Under the pieces are notes generated by a model. The model was given only the letters and a program-made list of their open reading frames with translations. It was not told the origin of the DNA and ran no database searches. A DNA stretch of 64,000 bases from assembly GCA_039105265.1 (NCBI GenBank), contig JAPFFF010000010.1, positions 5,022,001 through 5,086,000 on the forward strand, written 5' to 3'. How positions within the stretch are numbered: position 1 is the stretch's first letter; each line of letters opens with the position of its first letter. This stretch comes from Tritrichomonas musculus (Eukaryota > Parabasalia > Tritrichomonadida > Tritrichomonadidae). The translations under genes were made by a program, and so were the position numbers. Positions 49,827-59,510 of the stretch are shown piece by piece.

Positions 49827-50317
49827 AATAAACCTGTCTGTTATTACTAACTTATTGTTTTTGATTATATCATTATTCTTTATTTCACTCTACGTTTAGT
49901 CAATTTTTATTTCATTTTTTGAATAGTTTCATCAAATTAAAATAATCTTTTTCAGAGAAGTCAAATCCTCACATTGAAAAAATAATACACAAATATCTTC
50001 TGACAGTATAAATATTGTCAATATATCTTATATTATTTATATGTAAATTAGTAAATTTAATAATTTTATATTATAACGATAAAATTATATAAGCATTTGA
50101 TGAAAAAATTTCAATATATTGAATTATAAAATTGAAACAATACAATACAATAAAATATTTATATACCAAAGTTATCTTCATAAATTAGAAAATAAATACT
50201 GCTTTTTAAATTTATATTGTTGTATTATTTTAAAATAATAAATAATTTTTATTAAAATATTCAATTTAAGAAGATAAATAATAAATAAATATTGCAATCT
50301 GAAATAGATTAATAAAA
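49827..50317. other. Intergenic region
   Basis: AT-rich; nothing recognised. Confidence 0.4.
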
Positions 50318-50950
50318 ATGATACATTATACAAGATCTTGCCAAAAAGGAGAATTTGAAGCAGGCCTCTGCGGTTGTTGTGGGGATTGTGGATCTTGCTG
50401 CTATGTATATTGGTGCTATCCTTGTGCACTGGCTCAAGCTTGGGCTGATGCTCGAGGTGAAAGCTGCTCTTGTTGCCATATTCATGCCTATGAAATATTT
50501 GTTAAGGCAAATATTAGACAAGCTCGTGGTATGAGACCTGAATATTGTCAAGATTGGTGCGCAAACGCATTTTGCCCCTGCTGCTCATTGATTCAAGATA
50601 TGAGAGAAATTTCATTTATCAGAACCGAAAGTAGAATTAGAGATCAAAGTTCAACCAATGTTGTCATCAATTATACAAATTCTAGTGATAACTTTAATAA
50701 TAATAATAATCAAGGCCCCCCACAACATCCATACGGAATTCCACAGAATTTCAATAATAATGCAACTAATCAATATTCATCTCCTCATTATTCGCCTCAA
50801 CCATACGTTCCTCCTGTTTATCCTCCATCTCAAAATTTTAATGACCCACCATACCCTCCTCAACCTTACGCACCTCCTCAGCTTTATCCATCACCTCAAT
50901 TTGTAGATGATTCTAAACATGATGGAAATACCCCATCAGATCAATCATAA
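50318..50950 (+). CDS. PLAC8-family cysteine-rich protein
   Basis: 210 residues. Residues 1-110 form a PLAC8 (Cys-rich) domain: FEAGLCGCCGDCGSCCYVYW, then CYPCALAQAWADARGESCSC, and CPCCSLIQDMREISF at the end. The pattern of clustered CC pairs and the final C-P-C-C-x-x-x-Q-x-x-R-E is diagnostic. Family members (fungal and plant PCR/FWL, animal PLAC8) are small membrane-associated proteins linked to cell size and to cadmium or calcium handling. The second half is Asn/Pro/Tyr-rich (PPQHPYGIP, YSSPHYSPQPYVPPVYPPSQ) with repeated YPPQPYAPPQ-like pieces, likely disordered. No peptide signal is seen. Confidence 0.9.
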   Translation: MIHYTRSCQKGEFEAGLCGCCGDCGSCCYVYWCYPCALAQAWADARGESCSCCHIHAYEIFVKANIRQARGMRPEYCQDWCANAFCPCCSLIQDMREISFIRTESRIRDQSSTNVVINYTNSSDNFNNNNNQGPPQHPYGIPQNFNNNATNQYSSPHYSPQPYVPPVYPPSQNFNDPPYPPQPYAPPQLYPSPQFVDDSKHDGNTPSDQS

Positions 50951-51124
50951 TTTCATTCACGTTAACCATTTATCCGTTACCGATAATTAATATATTACTG
51001 TAGATTTTAACAATCAAATACAATAAAACATAAATTTATTATATCTCCAGAAATTAGAAAAATAATTTTTATTATTCAACTTCATAAAAGATCAAAATAC
51101 TTTTTTACTTAAAATCAAGAGTTA

Positions 51125-51856
51125 AACTGTTTCCAATCTGACGGGAACAAAAATTGAATGGAATTGAATAAAAAACACGTTATTTAAAAAATAATTCTAT
51201 TCATAAATGTTTTTACAAATGTCGTAAAGTATTCATTTTGTTCCTGTCAGATCGAAAAAAACGAGTTTTTTAAAATTTTAATTATATTGATAGAATTAAC
51301 AAATTTATGAGATTTTTTCATTAGTTCTCCATACACATATGCTACAAAATATTTATAATGTGTAAATAACTAAATTTAAAACTTTTTTTGTGAAGATCTA
51401 TTAACATTATTAATGTATATAACTGTAAAAAAATAAAAAATATTTATGAAATTTCTCGTATCTTTTTTTGATGCACCACTTTTTTTGATTACATTCTTTT
51501 TTGGAAAAAATGCATATTATTAGGTTATAATAAGAATTTTGATATCGCGGTTGCATAAATATTGCTAACAATAACAAGAATATTTTATTTGGTATGCATA
51601 TTTTACAAATTCCTGAGATGCTAATTTGAAAATAAACTTTATAATTAGCTTGGAAACAACATTCGAGATTTATTGGATCTTTGGACTAATAAAATTGCTG
51701 GTTCATCCTTTTTTGACGATGAATTTGGGTCATTGGATCTAAATGTATATATTTGCTTTTGGATCTTAAATTATTCAATTTTTAAAATTTTAGCTTTCTT
51801 TTCAAAAAGTTGATATATAACACAAAAAGTTATGTTCCCGTCAGATTGAAAACAGT
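51125..51856. mobile_element. TA-flanked MITE with AACTGTTT(C)CAATCTGACGGG termini
   Basis: 732 bp. The termini AACTGTTTCCAATCTGACGG and AACTGTTTTCAATCTGACGG (each continuing GAACA) are inverted and flanked by TA (51123-51124, 51857-51858). A third, imperfect inverted copy of the same block lies inside at about 51240-51262 (GTTCCTGTCAGATCGAAAA), so a smaller element may be nested at the left end. No coding region. Confidence 0.8.
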
Positions 51857-51973
51857 TTATTTTGGATTTATTTTAGTTATTTGTATTAAATATAATAATT
51901 GACGTATATAATATAAATATTATCATTCTTGTATTTATTATATGAAAAAGTTCATTTTTTATAGTGTTTGTTT

Positions 51974-52500
51974 CTAGGCTTTTGTGTCCAAACGAGTTTG
52001 TATTCAAAAAGTATCCAATGGATACTCATTTTTGTTCGTTATTTTTTGAGAGAATTTGAGTATCCAAAATAGCCAAAATGGACACTTTAATTCAATCTTG
52101 GATACACCTTTCAATTTTCATTGATTATTTTGAATGTATATTTCGTTTGACCAATTATATCGCTCCAAATTTACATTGAATTTTATTTTTTATTTCAAAT
52201 GTTGATCTTCTTGGTCAAAATCATTCTTAGTGAATTTGAAAAGTTTATAATTTATATTTGAGAGGTTTTTTAAAAATTCAGAATAGTAGGTGTTTAAGAC
52301 ATTTATTATTGCTTTTTTTCTGATATTAATGAGTTTATTAAAGGAAAAATAAAGTATCCAATAAAAAATTTTTTGGATACTTCAACACAAATCTTTGAAT
52401 AAAATACTAAATAAAAAAGCAGTTTTATGTCCACAAAAAGTGACAGCTTTTTACAAAAAGTCGAAAATGGACACTCAGTTCACTGGATACAAAAGCCTAG
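51974..52500. mobile_element. hAT-like MITE, 527 bp, 8-bp target duplication
   Basis: The inverted termini CTAGGCTTTTGTGTCC and CTAGGCTTTTGTATCC are flanked by GTTTGTTT on each side (51966-51973 and 52501-52508). An 8-bp duplication is the mark of hAT elements. Inside are several copies of a GTATCCA/TGGATAC block. No transposase. Confidence 0.85.
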
Positions 52501-52575
52501 GTTTGTTTGCTCTATTAAATAGGTCATTAAATTTGAATGAATTTGATTCATAAATTCATGAATAGGTCATTAAAT

Positions 52576-52705
52576 CTAGGCTTTTGTGTCCGAAATTTTT
52601 ATATTCAAAAAGTTAAAAAAAGTATCCAAAAATATCCAATTTGGATACTTTTTGGACATTTTTCGAAACTTTTTGAGAAAAAAAATTTCGGACACAAAAG
52701 CCTAG
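52576..52705. mobile_element. hAT-like MITE, 130 bp, 8-bp target duplication
   Basis: The termini CTAGGCTTTTGTGTCCGAAA are inverted and near-perfect; the flanks CATTAAAT are at 52568-52575 and 52706-52713. The whole element can fold on itself. It belongs to the same family as 51974-52500, only 75 bp away. Confidence 0.9.
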
Positions 52706-52837
52706 CATTAAATTTGAATGAATTTGAAAGAAATTTTAAAATTTTCTCAAATTATTTTTAAATAAATTTTCTCAATTTTTTCAATGAAACATGAAAATTT
52801 CTCTCAAATTTCTTATCAATATTTTTTAAGACTACTA

Positions 52838-53390
52838 AACTCAGTTTTTTAATCTTCACTCCCTTCAATTTTCTACGAATATTCAAAAATTGATTAAATT
52901 GAATAAAAATTTTATTTTATCAACTTTTTTAGAAAGAAAAATTTATTTTTTTGTATGTTTTCTCCTTTCTCTGTACTCTATTCTAAAAATCTAAAATCAT
53001 AAAGCAATCTTTTCCCATACGCCATATGAGGTTAAAAAATGCTTTGATCAATGCGTAATGATGCTCATTGATGAGTTTTAATAACCAAAAATCTTAATAG
53101 AGTTTTGAAAGGAAAAATAAAATATAGAAAAAGTGAAAATTTTGAATTAAAAAAACGTAATAATAGAAAAATTGAATGATGCCCGTAGCCGATATTAATG
53201 TTCACACGTAAAAAAACAAAACCATCAAATTTCTATATTAAAAAATAATTTTTATAAAATATTATATTAAAAATATTATATTTTGTAATTATATTAGTAT
53301 ATATTTATCAGAATATTAAAACTATAATTGTCATACTTAAAGATATTAATAGATAAAATTGAGAGGGTGTGAAGATTAAAAAACAGAGTT
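52838..53390. mobile_element. TA-flanked MITE with AACTC(A/T)GTTTTTTAATC termini
   Basis: 553 bp. The termini AACTCAGTTTTTTAATCTTC and AACTCTGTTTTTTAATCTTC are inverted and continue ACNCCCT; TA flanks both ends (52836-52837, 53391-53392). They closely resemble the termini of the element at 22238-22608. It ends 80 bp before the start codon of the next gene. Confidence 0.8.
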
Positions 53391-53470
53391 TATATAAATT
53401 TATAAATTTTAATTCAAATAATTTTCTGAAAATCAATTGAAAAAGTTTAAATAAATTTTTTTGAAAAAAA

Positions 53471-54709
53471 ATGTCAGCCAAAAAAGGGACTACGATATGT
53501 CTCAATGACGAATATTCATCTAAAGGCAAGAAAGGTATTTGTTTTCTAAGTTCTTGCTCATCAGATCATGAAATCCCAATTTATGAATTAATGAAATTTT
53601 GTGAAGCATTCGACCCAAGCAATTATTTAATGGACATAGAAAAGATACGAAATGAAGTTGAAGAATTAATTACATCGGGATCAATTAAACGACGCAGTGT
53701 TGAAAAATTTCATTTTCTTCTTCAAGAAAAACAAGTTTCAATTGATAGCAGTGATATCGTTGATCTTTACAAACTCAGTTCACTTTTTGAATCGAACACA
53801 TTACAGCGAGCACTAGACAAATATTGCGAAAATAATCTTGATAATGTTGAATTTCTTTTGAGATTAATTCTTGAGAAAGAAGAAGAATCGAAATCAGAAA
53901 TGAAAGAAAAATTTTCATTCAAAAAGAAAACAGGACTTCCAACGATGGAAAATGTTGAAGAAATATTATCGAAAAAGATTGAAGAATGTCTTCGAAATAA
54001 ATTATTTGGTCAACTTAAAATTGAAACAATTTACCGAATCATTGAAAAAAGTTCAATCGAACAAATTGACAATGAATTACTTTATGGATTCATCAAACAA
54101 TCAATTGAAGAACGATTTCTTTTACTTTTGTTTTTGAAAGTTAACAAATTAAGTGACAAAACATTCAAAGATTTATACGAAAACTTCAAAAAGTTAGGAA
54201 ATGAGAAAACACGAAATTATTGCAAATATTTGTCAATCGATCTTGATTACATCAAACAAATGAAAGACCAAATAAATAAAGAAACAAGTAAAACCAAAGC
54301 ACTTTTTACAGAAAATGAAAAATTACGCACACAGAATGCATCATTGGCTAACAGTATTACAAACAAAGAGAAAGAATACCAAGAACAAATTCAACAATTA
54401 ATCAAAGAAAACAGCGAAAAATACCAGAAACAAATCGATGAAATAAATAAAGATAAAAAACTAAAAGAAGACAAAATTACAGAATTGATAAATGACAATC
54501 AAAATATTATAATCAAGTTGCGAAATGCAGAAAAAGAAAACGACGAACTGAAAAATGAAATACACTCTTTTCCAATTGACGAAGTTATAAAGCTTTTTAC
54601 GGAAAACAAAGAAGTAATCAATGAAATAGAGCAAACAAACATTTCATATTTCCACTCAAAAACCATTACTATATTATGCATGTGCAATAAAAAACATCGA
54701 TCTTGTTAA
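53471..54709 (+). CDS. BTB/BACK-like N-terminal protein with long coiled coil (parent of an ankyrin gene)
   Basis: 412 residues. The start (GKKGICFLSSCSSDHEIPIY), then YELMKFCEAFDPSNYLMDIE, resembles the BTB-type head of trichomonad proteins. Helical repeats of BACK or DUF3447 type follow (FLLQEKQVSIDSSDIVDLYK, LRLILEKEEESKSEMK, TIYRIIEKSSIEQIDNELLY). A coiled coil covers about 270-370 (YIKQMKDQINKETSKTKALF, then KEKEYQEQIQQLIKENSEK). The frame ends FHSKTITILCMCNKKHRSC. Ankyrin-repeat debris lies directly downstream (54793-55444), the usual C-terminal partner of such heads, so this may be the front of a once longer protein. The role is presumably protein binding. Confidence 0.75.
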   Translation: MSAKKGTTICLNDEYSSKGKKGICFLSSCSSDHEIPIYELMKFCEAFDPSNYLMDIEKIRNEVEELITSGSIKRRSVEKFHFLLQEKQVSIDSSDIVDLYKLSSLFESNTLQRALDKYCENNLDNVEFLLRLILEKEEESKSEMKEKFSFKKKTGLPTMENVEEILSKKIEECLRNKLFGQLKIETIYRIIEKSSIEQIDNELLYGFIKQSIEERFLLLLFLKVNKLSDKTFKDLYENFKKLGNEKTRNYCKYLSIDLDYIKQMKDQINKETSKTKALFTENEKLRTQNASLANSITNKEKEYQEQIQQLIKENSEKYQKQIDEINKDKKLKEDKITELINDNQNIIIKLRNAEKENDELKNEIHSFPIDEVIKLFTENKEVINEIEQTNISYFHSKTITILCMCNKKHRSC

Positions 54710-54792
54710 ATGCTTAATTTATTGGAAAAATAATCGAATAAATTCTTTATTCATTTTTATTTAATATTTTTATTCCATTCAAAATCAAATAT

Positions 54793-54936
54793 TTAGATGG
54801 CATCTCAAAAGAATTTTACGAAACAGCATTACACATTGCAGTTGAAAACAAAAGCATTGATATTGTTCGACTTTTATTATCAAATCCAAACATTGATGTT
54901 AATATTCAAACTATTCTTAAACTTGAACTATTTTAA
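54793..54936 (+). pseudogene. Ankyrin-repeat fragment 1
   Basis: The frame reads LDGISKEFYETALHIAVENK, then SIDIVRLLLSNPNIDVNIQ, a near-complete ankyrin repeat (T-A-L-H-x-A-x-x-x-x-x-x-x-I-V-x-L-L-L), and then stops. No start codon belongs to it except the ATG inside GATGGC. It is likely a leftover of an ankyrin domain once attached to the gene upstream or to a close relative. Confidence 0.7.
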
Positions 54937-54941
54937 TTCCA

Positions 54942-55297
54942 TTCAAAATCAAAATATTTTTATTACATTCAAAATCAAAATATTTTAATTACATTCAAAA
55001 TCAAAATATTTTAATTACATTCAAAATCAAAATATTTTAATTACATTCAAAATCAAAATATTTTAATTACATTCAAAATCAAAATATTTTAATTACATTC
55101 AAAATCAAAATATTTTAATTACATTCAAAATCAAAATATTTTAATCCAATTCAAAATCAAAATATTTTAATTACATTCAAAATCAAAATATTTTAATCCA
55201 ATTCAAAATCAAAATATTTTAATCCAATTCAAAATCAAATATTTTAATATCATTCAAAATCAAAATATTTTAATGACATTCAAAATCATAATATTTT
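54942..55297 (+). repeat. 26-bp tandem repeat, about 14 copies
   Basis: The unit is ATTACATTCAAAATCAAAAT plus ATTTTA, with some units having CCAATTC for TACATTC. The array lies exactly between two ankyrin fragments, and single units also stand directly before fragment 1 (54775-54792) and fragment 2. The near identity of units implies recent expansion. Confidence 0.95.
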
Positions 55298-55444
55298 GAT
55301 GGCATTTCAATTGGATTTTATAAAACAGCATTGCACATTGCAGTTGAAAACAAAAGCACAGATATTGTTCAACTTTTATTACAAAACAAAAAAATTGATG
55401 TTAATATAAGAGATCAAATTTTTCTTTTTGATTTATCAAATTAA
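55298..55444 (+). pseudogene. Ankyrin-repeat fragment 2
   Basis: The frame reads DGISIGFYKTALHIAVENKS, then TDIVQLLLQNKKIDVNIRDQ, very similar to fragment 1 at both protein and DNA level, and ends at a stop after FDLSN. The two fragments look like duplicates of one repeat unit driven apart by growth of the 26-bp array. Confidence 0.7.
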
Positions 55445-55885
55445 ATTTTGAATAATTTTATGATTTTTTTTAAATATCTTTTGAAGAACACCAATTGAAT
55501 TGACTGATGACCAGCAAATCAAATCAATTCTCGAAAATTTTCTTAATTTTATCATAAATAAATAAATAAAAAAGATTAAGTTTATGTATAAACTCTTACA
55601 TATGAATTTGGGCACACAATATTTTTTTATGCTTATCATTAAAATATTTAAATCAAAATAATTAATCATTGAACTATTCAATCAATATTTCATTCATATG
55701 AATATTTTAGTAATAAAATTTTTAAATTGGTTGTCATGTTATAAATCATTCAAATACTTTTTCAAAATATTTTAAACTTTCACCAAATAATCATCTGACA
55801 AGAATACAACTTTTCCTTAAACATATAATTTTTTTTTCATATTATATAAAAAATTAAAATAAATAAAATTTTTATGAAAATATTT
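55445..55885. other. Intergenic region between convergent genes
   Basis: AT-rich sequence. The stretch just after fragment 2 (about 55480-55560, GAACACCAATTGAATTGACT and onward) may be a further decayed ankyrin end. Nothing else is recognised. Confidence 0.4.
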
Positions 55886-58504
55886 TCATAAGAGAAACCT
55901 ATGATGAACACATCCAGGTCCATAATCATTGTATTCATCACGAGTGCAAACTTGTTGCGGGAAAATAGCAAGGGATGCAAAAATTGATGCACCAATCATT
56001 GCACCATATTTACGTTCAGGTGGTGCAATAATTTTGACTTTTTGTCCTTTCGGAGACAGTTTTGTGATATCGTTCTCAACACGTTCTGGCAAACCTTCGA
56101 ACATTGATGAACCTCCTGAAAGGACAATATTATTGAAAAGTGTAGAATGTAAATCTGAATCACACTTATTGATCGAATCAACTATTATTTTATCTATTCC
56201 TTGATAATTTAAATCCTTCATTTTTGGTTGGAAAAGCAATTCTGGAATTCTAAACCTTTCATCAGCAATGGTAATAACATTACCATCTGGCAATGTATAA
56301 CTTGCATCCAGTTCTGATGAACTTTTTGCTTTTGTAAGTTCAGTATTATAATCAAGAGCAACATAACAATGCTTTTCTTTGATATCCTCAACAATTAATC
56401 TTTCTGCGAGTGTTGTAAACATGTATCCACGTTCATTTAACATTATCTGAAGGTAGCTTGTAAGATTATTTCCTCCAATGTCAACTTTATTGAAAGAATG
56501 TGGAATAGTGTAGCATTCAAAAATGGAAATGCATTGATAAGAATCTTTACCAATGCTGCAGCTGAGCCCACTCGTTCTTCCTGTGGAGAAAACGGAGAAA
56601 ATTTCTTGTGAACCTGAAAAATAGGCTGGAACATTGAACGTTTCAAACATAATTTGAGCTGTCTTTTCACGATTTGCTTTTGGATTTGAAAGAGATTCAG
56701 TGATTACAATAGGATGATCTGATGGATCAATTTTCAACTCTTTATTAAATGTGTGTTTCCAAATTTCTTCCATGTCATCCCAGCTCGTGACAATTCCTTT
56801 CTCAATTGGGTACTTGAGAATAAGAACGCCTGCTTTGGCATATGTATCATCACCAACAAATCTCAAATCTCTGTAAGCAGGAGAAGTAATATATTTTGGC
56901 TTGCCTACAACGGATGGGAAAACTGATCTAGGATCGTCGTCTCCGTTAAAGCATGCTTTAATTGATGCCGAACCGTTGTCAATTATTACAACATTGTCAT
57001 AATCAATGGAAGCCGTTGATGATTTTACTTTCGGCAATTTACTGATCTTTGAAGTTTCTGGGGCAGGAGTTGGAACCTCTTTTTTGGCGTCATTTTTATC
57101 TTCATCTTTATCTTTCTTTACTTCTTCATTCTTAGTTGAGATCTTTTTAATGTCATTTTTAGCTTTCTCACTGTCTTTCTTCAGTTGAGCATTATCACTT
57201 GTTAATTTCTTGATATCGTTATTGGCTTTTTCATTGTCTTTCTTCAGTTGAGCATTATCACTTGATAGTTTCTTGATATCATTATTGGCTTTTTCATTGT
57301 CTTTCTTCAGTTGAGCATTATCACTTGATAGTTTCTTGATATCGTTATTGGCTTTTTCATTGTCTTTCTTCAGTTGAGCATTTTCGTTTGATAGTTTCTT
57401 GATATCGTTATTGGCTTTTTCATTGTCTTTCTTCAGTTGAGCATTTTCTTTTATGAGATTTTGAATTTCATCATCTTTTGCATTAATTGTTTTTTCAAGT
57501 TCATCATTCTTGCTCTTAAGTTTTTGAATTTCTTCAACAGTTGGCATAGGAGGGATTAATTCTGTTTCCTCTTTCAGTGTTTCAAGGTATTCTTCGATTT
57601 CATCTTCATCTACATCTTCTTCAAAGTAGGATAAATCTTCAGAAAGCTTCTTAAATATTTCATCGAAAGAAGGACGATTTTTGTAATCTTGGCTCCAGCA
57701 TTGCGTGATCAAATCTTTCATTTTTTCTGTAATTCCGTCAGTGAATTCAGGTCTTCCTCCTGACATCACTTTCTTGCCAAGTTCGACGAGCTTGATTGGC
57801 TTCCCACGAACAGCAAAAGGCTCTTTTCCTGAGACGATTTCATAAGCAAGAATGGCGAAAGCATAAACATCAATTCCAGGGCCATATTTTTCTTCATCCA
57901 TCATTAATTCAGGGGCCATGTAAAGAGGGGTACCAATTTTACCTGTCATTGATAATTGGACCGATTTTGAGAGCATGAAGGAGAAACATTTTGATAATCC
58001 AAAATCACAAATACGTGGATAGTAATTTTCGTCAACAAGAATATTTTCTGGTTTCAGGTCTCGATGAATAATTCCGTGTTGGTGAAGATATCGCATGGCA
58101 TCAGCAATTCCTAGTAAACATATGTATTTTTTGGTGGGACTCCAATTGTCATCGGCAATGCAGTTTTGTTCTTTTGTAAGTATATCTTTAAGTGATCCAT
58201 GTGATAAATATTCTGTAATAATCGTTGGTTCGAGTTTATCTGGATTATCAAATGAATGCAAATTAATACCGATAAATTTCACAATGGATGGATGTTTCAG
58301 TTTATGGAGAATTAAAGATTCCCTCAAAAGCATCATTTGATCGTGCCCGTCGAGTTCTCCTTCGCTATTGATAATCTTTGCAGCAAATTGTTCATTGGTG
58401 CTTTCTTTTTCAACAATATAAACTTTTCCAAAAGCACCTTCACCAATCTTCTTATTTGTTGGCTCATAATCAGTGGTATCAAAAAAAGCACCTTCAAAAT
58501 CCAT
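55886..58504 (-). CDS. Protein kinase - coiled-coil repeat - actin fusion protein
   Basis: 872 residues from the ATG at 58504; the frame is open further upstream but starts there only with TTG inside a MITE. Kinase domain (about 13-285): IGEGAFGKVY, FAAKII, HRDLKPEN, CDFGLSK, GTPLYMAPE, all active-site motifs present. A linker with DVDEDEIEEYLE leads to five to six 21-residue coiled-coil repeats (core NAQLKKDNEKANNDIKKLS). The last 370 residues are a full-length actin-family domain: VVIIDNGSASIKACFNGDDD, FPSVVGKPK, the helix pair ERLIVEDIKEKHCYVALDYN, NIVLSGGSSMFEGLPER, and the end DYGPGCVHHRF. Actin's second phosphate loop (DSGDGVTH) is SIGKDSYQ here, losing two Asp and the His, and the D-loop is shortened. 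The actin part probably binds filaments or nucleotide without normal hydrolysis. No frameshift separates the modules. Confidence 0.9.
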   Translation of the reverse strand: MDFEGAFFDTTDYEPTNKKIGEGAFGKVYIVEKESTNEQFAAKIINSEGELDGHDQMMLLRESLILHKLKHPSIVKFIGINLHSFDNPDKLEPTIITEYLSHGSLKDILTKEQNCIADDNWSPTKKYICLLGIADAMRYLHQHGIIHRDLKPENILVDENYYPRICDFGLSKCFSFMLSKSVQLSMTGKIGTPLYMAPELMMDEEKYGPGIDVYAFAILAYEIVSGKEPFAVRGKPIKLVELGKKVMSGGRPEFTDGITEKMKDLITQCWSQDYKNRPSFDEIFKKLSEDLSYFEEDVDEDEIEEYLETLKEETELIPPMPTVEEIQKLKSKNDELEKTINAKDDEIQNLIKENAQLKKDNEKANNDIKKLSNENAQLKKDNEKANNDIKKLSSDNAQLKKDNEKANNDIKKLSSDNAQLKKDNEKANNDIKKLTSDNAQLKKDSEKAKNDIKKISTKNEEVKKDKDEDKNDAKKEVPTPAPETSKISKLPKVKSSTASIDYDNVVIIDNGSASIKACFNGDDDPRSVFPSVVGKPKYITSPAYRDLRFVGDDTYAKAGVLILKYPIEKGIVTSWDDMEEIWKHTFNKELKIDPSDHPIVITESLSNPKANREKTAQIMFETFNVPAYFSGSQEIFSVFSTGRTSGLSCSIGKDSYQCISIFECYTIPHSFNKVDIGGNNLTSYLQIMLNERGYMFTTLAERLIVEDIKEKHCYVALDYNTELTKAKSSSELDASYTLPDGNVITIADERFRIPELLFQPKMKDLNYQGIDKIIVDSINKCDSDLHSTLFNNIVLSGGSSMFEGLPERVENDITKLSPKGQKVKIIAPPERKYGAMIGASIFASLAIFPQQVCTRDEYNDYGPGCVHHRFLL
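57110..57450 (-). repeat. 63-bp coding tandem repeat in the kinase-actin gene
   Basis: Five to six units of 63 bp (21 codons, three heptads) encode the coiled-coil repeats. The central three are almost identical in DNA, the outer ones more diverged, as expected for growth from the middle by unequal exchange. Confidence 0.9.
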
Positions 58505-58512
58505 TTTTTTAA

Positions 58513-58850
58513 GGGCGTACGTCCAATTCAATGCTCAGAATTCAATGAGTTTTTTCAAATATTTTGGATCTTTTTTGGAGTAAAAAAAGTCGAAAAATCA
58601 ATTATATTTTTGAGGAAATAAAATGCTTATTATTCATAGATTGATTATATATTAAAAAAAAAATATTTTAATTACAAAATTATATTTTGTAAAATTTTAT
58701 CGGTCAAAAAAACAAATATTTTTTTGATCGTTTAGGACAAATATCATCATTTTTGACCTAAACTTTTTCATAATCTGGAAGTATTGAAAGATGTATTCTA
58801 TGAGTTTATTCAATATTGACAATTTTACAACATTTTTGGGACGTACGCCC
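58513..58850. mobile_element. TTAA-flanked MITE upstream of the kinase-actin start codon
   Basis: The 12-bp inverted termini GGGCGTACGTCC are at 58513-58524 and 58839-58850, flanked by TTAA at 58509-58512 and 58851-58854, a piggyBac-type duplication. The terminus is itself nearly palindromic. Only 4 bases (TTTT) separate the left TTAA from the ATG complement at 58502-58504, so the element occupies the whole position where the promoter of a short-leader gene should be. Confidence 0.8.
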
Positions 58851-59510
58851 TTAAACAATCTCTATTTGCAATTTATTATCATTAATATTGAAATATCTTC
58901 ACAAATATGATTTTATTATTAATAACTTTTAATAAATTGGTATAAAAATATATGTAATATTTTAAATATACTTTGAATACAGCTTTTTTTGATATTTTAT
59001 GATAATATTTTTTTAAAAAATGTGGATACTGCGAATTATAATAAATAAATGATTTTATTGAAGCAATCATTCATGTTCTATTGTGGATACAATTTTATTG
59101 ATCGTTGCCTTTTATTTTTAGATTGATGTATAAATAATTCTTTCTATTTAATCAACATAAATTCTTATATAAATGATTAATTAGAAAATTTAATAACATT
59201 TTCTTGTAGATTTATTTAATTTTCTTGATATAAATTGTTGCTTCAAATCAAGAAGATGAAAATTCAAATTAATTTTTTTAATATATATTGAAAAAACTAA
59301 ATTATTCTATGTTTTCAAAATTATTAAAATAATATTAGTTTTATAAAACAAGATAAATATGTTTTTAAATATTTGTAAAAAGATGAATTTTTTTCAGAAA
59401 AATTGTATTAATTGTTTTTTATAAATTGAAATATTGAATTAGCAAAATTTTATCATTCAATTTTTTCAGATGATACAATAAAACAATACAATATTTTTAC
59501 ATAAGTCATT
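58851..59510. other. Divergent intergenic region between the two kinase genes
   Basis: AT-rich. Directly before the ATG at 59511 is ACATAAGTCATT, where TCATT fits the trichomonad initiator form. No other motif is recognised. Confidence 0.45.

Noticed and set aside
58505-58531. A nine-residue N-terminal extension of the kinase-actin protein
   Set aside because: It starts at TTG and is encoded by the end of the MITE; the ATG at 58504 directly precedes the kinase domain.
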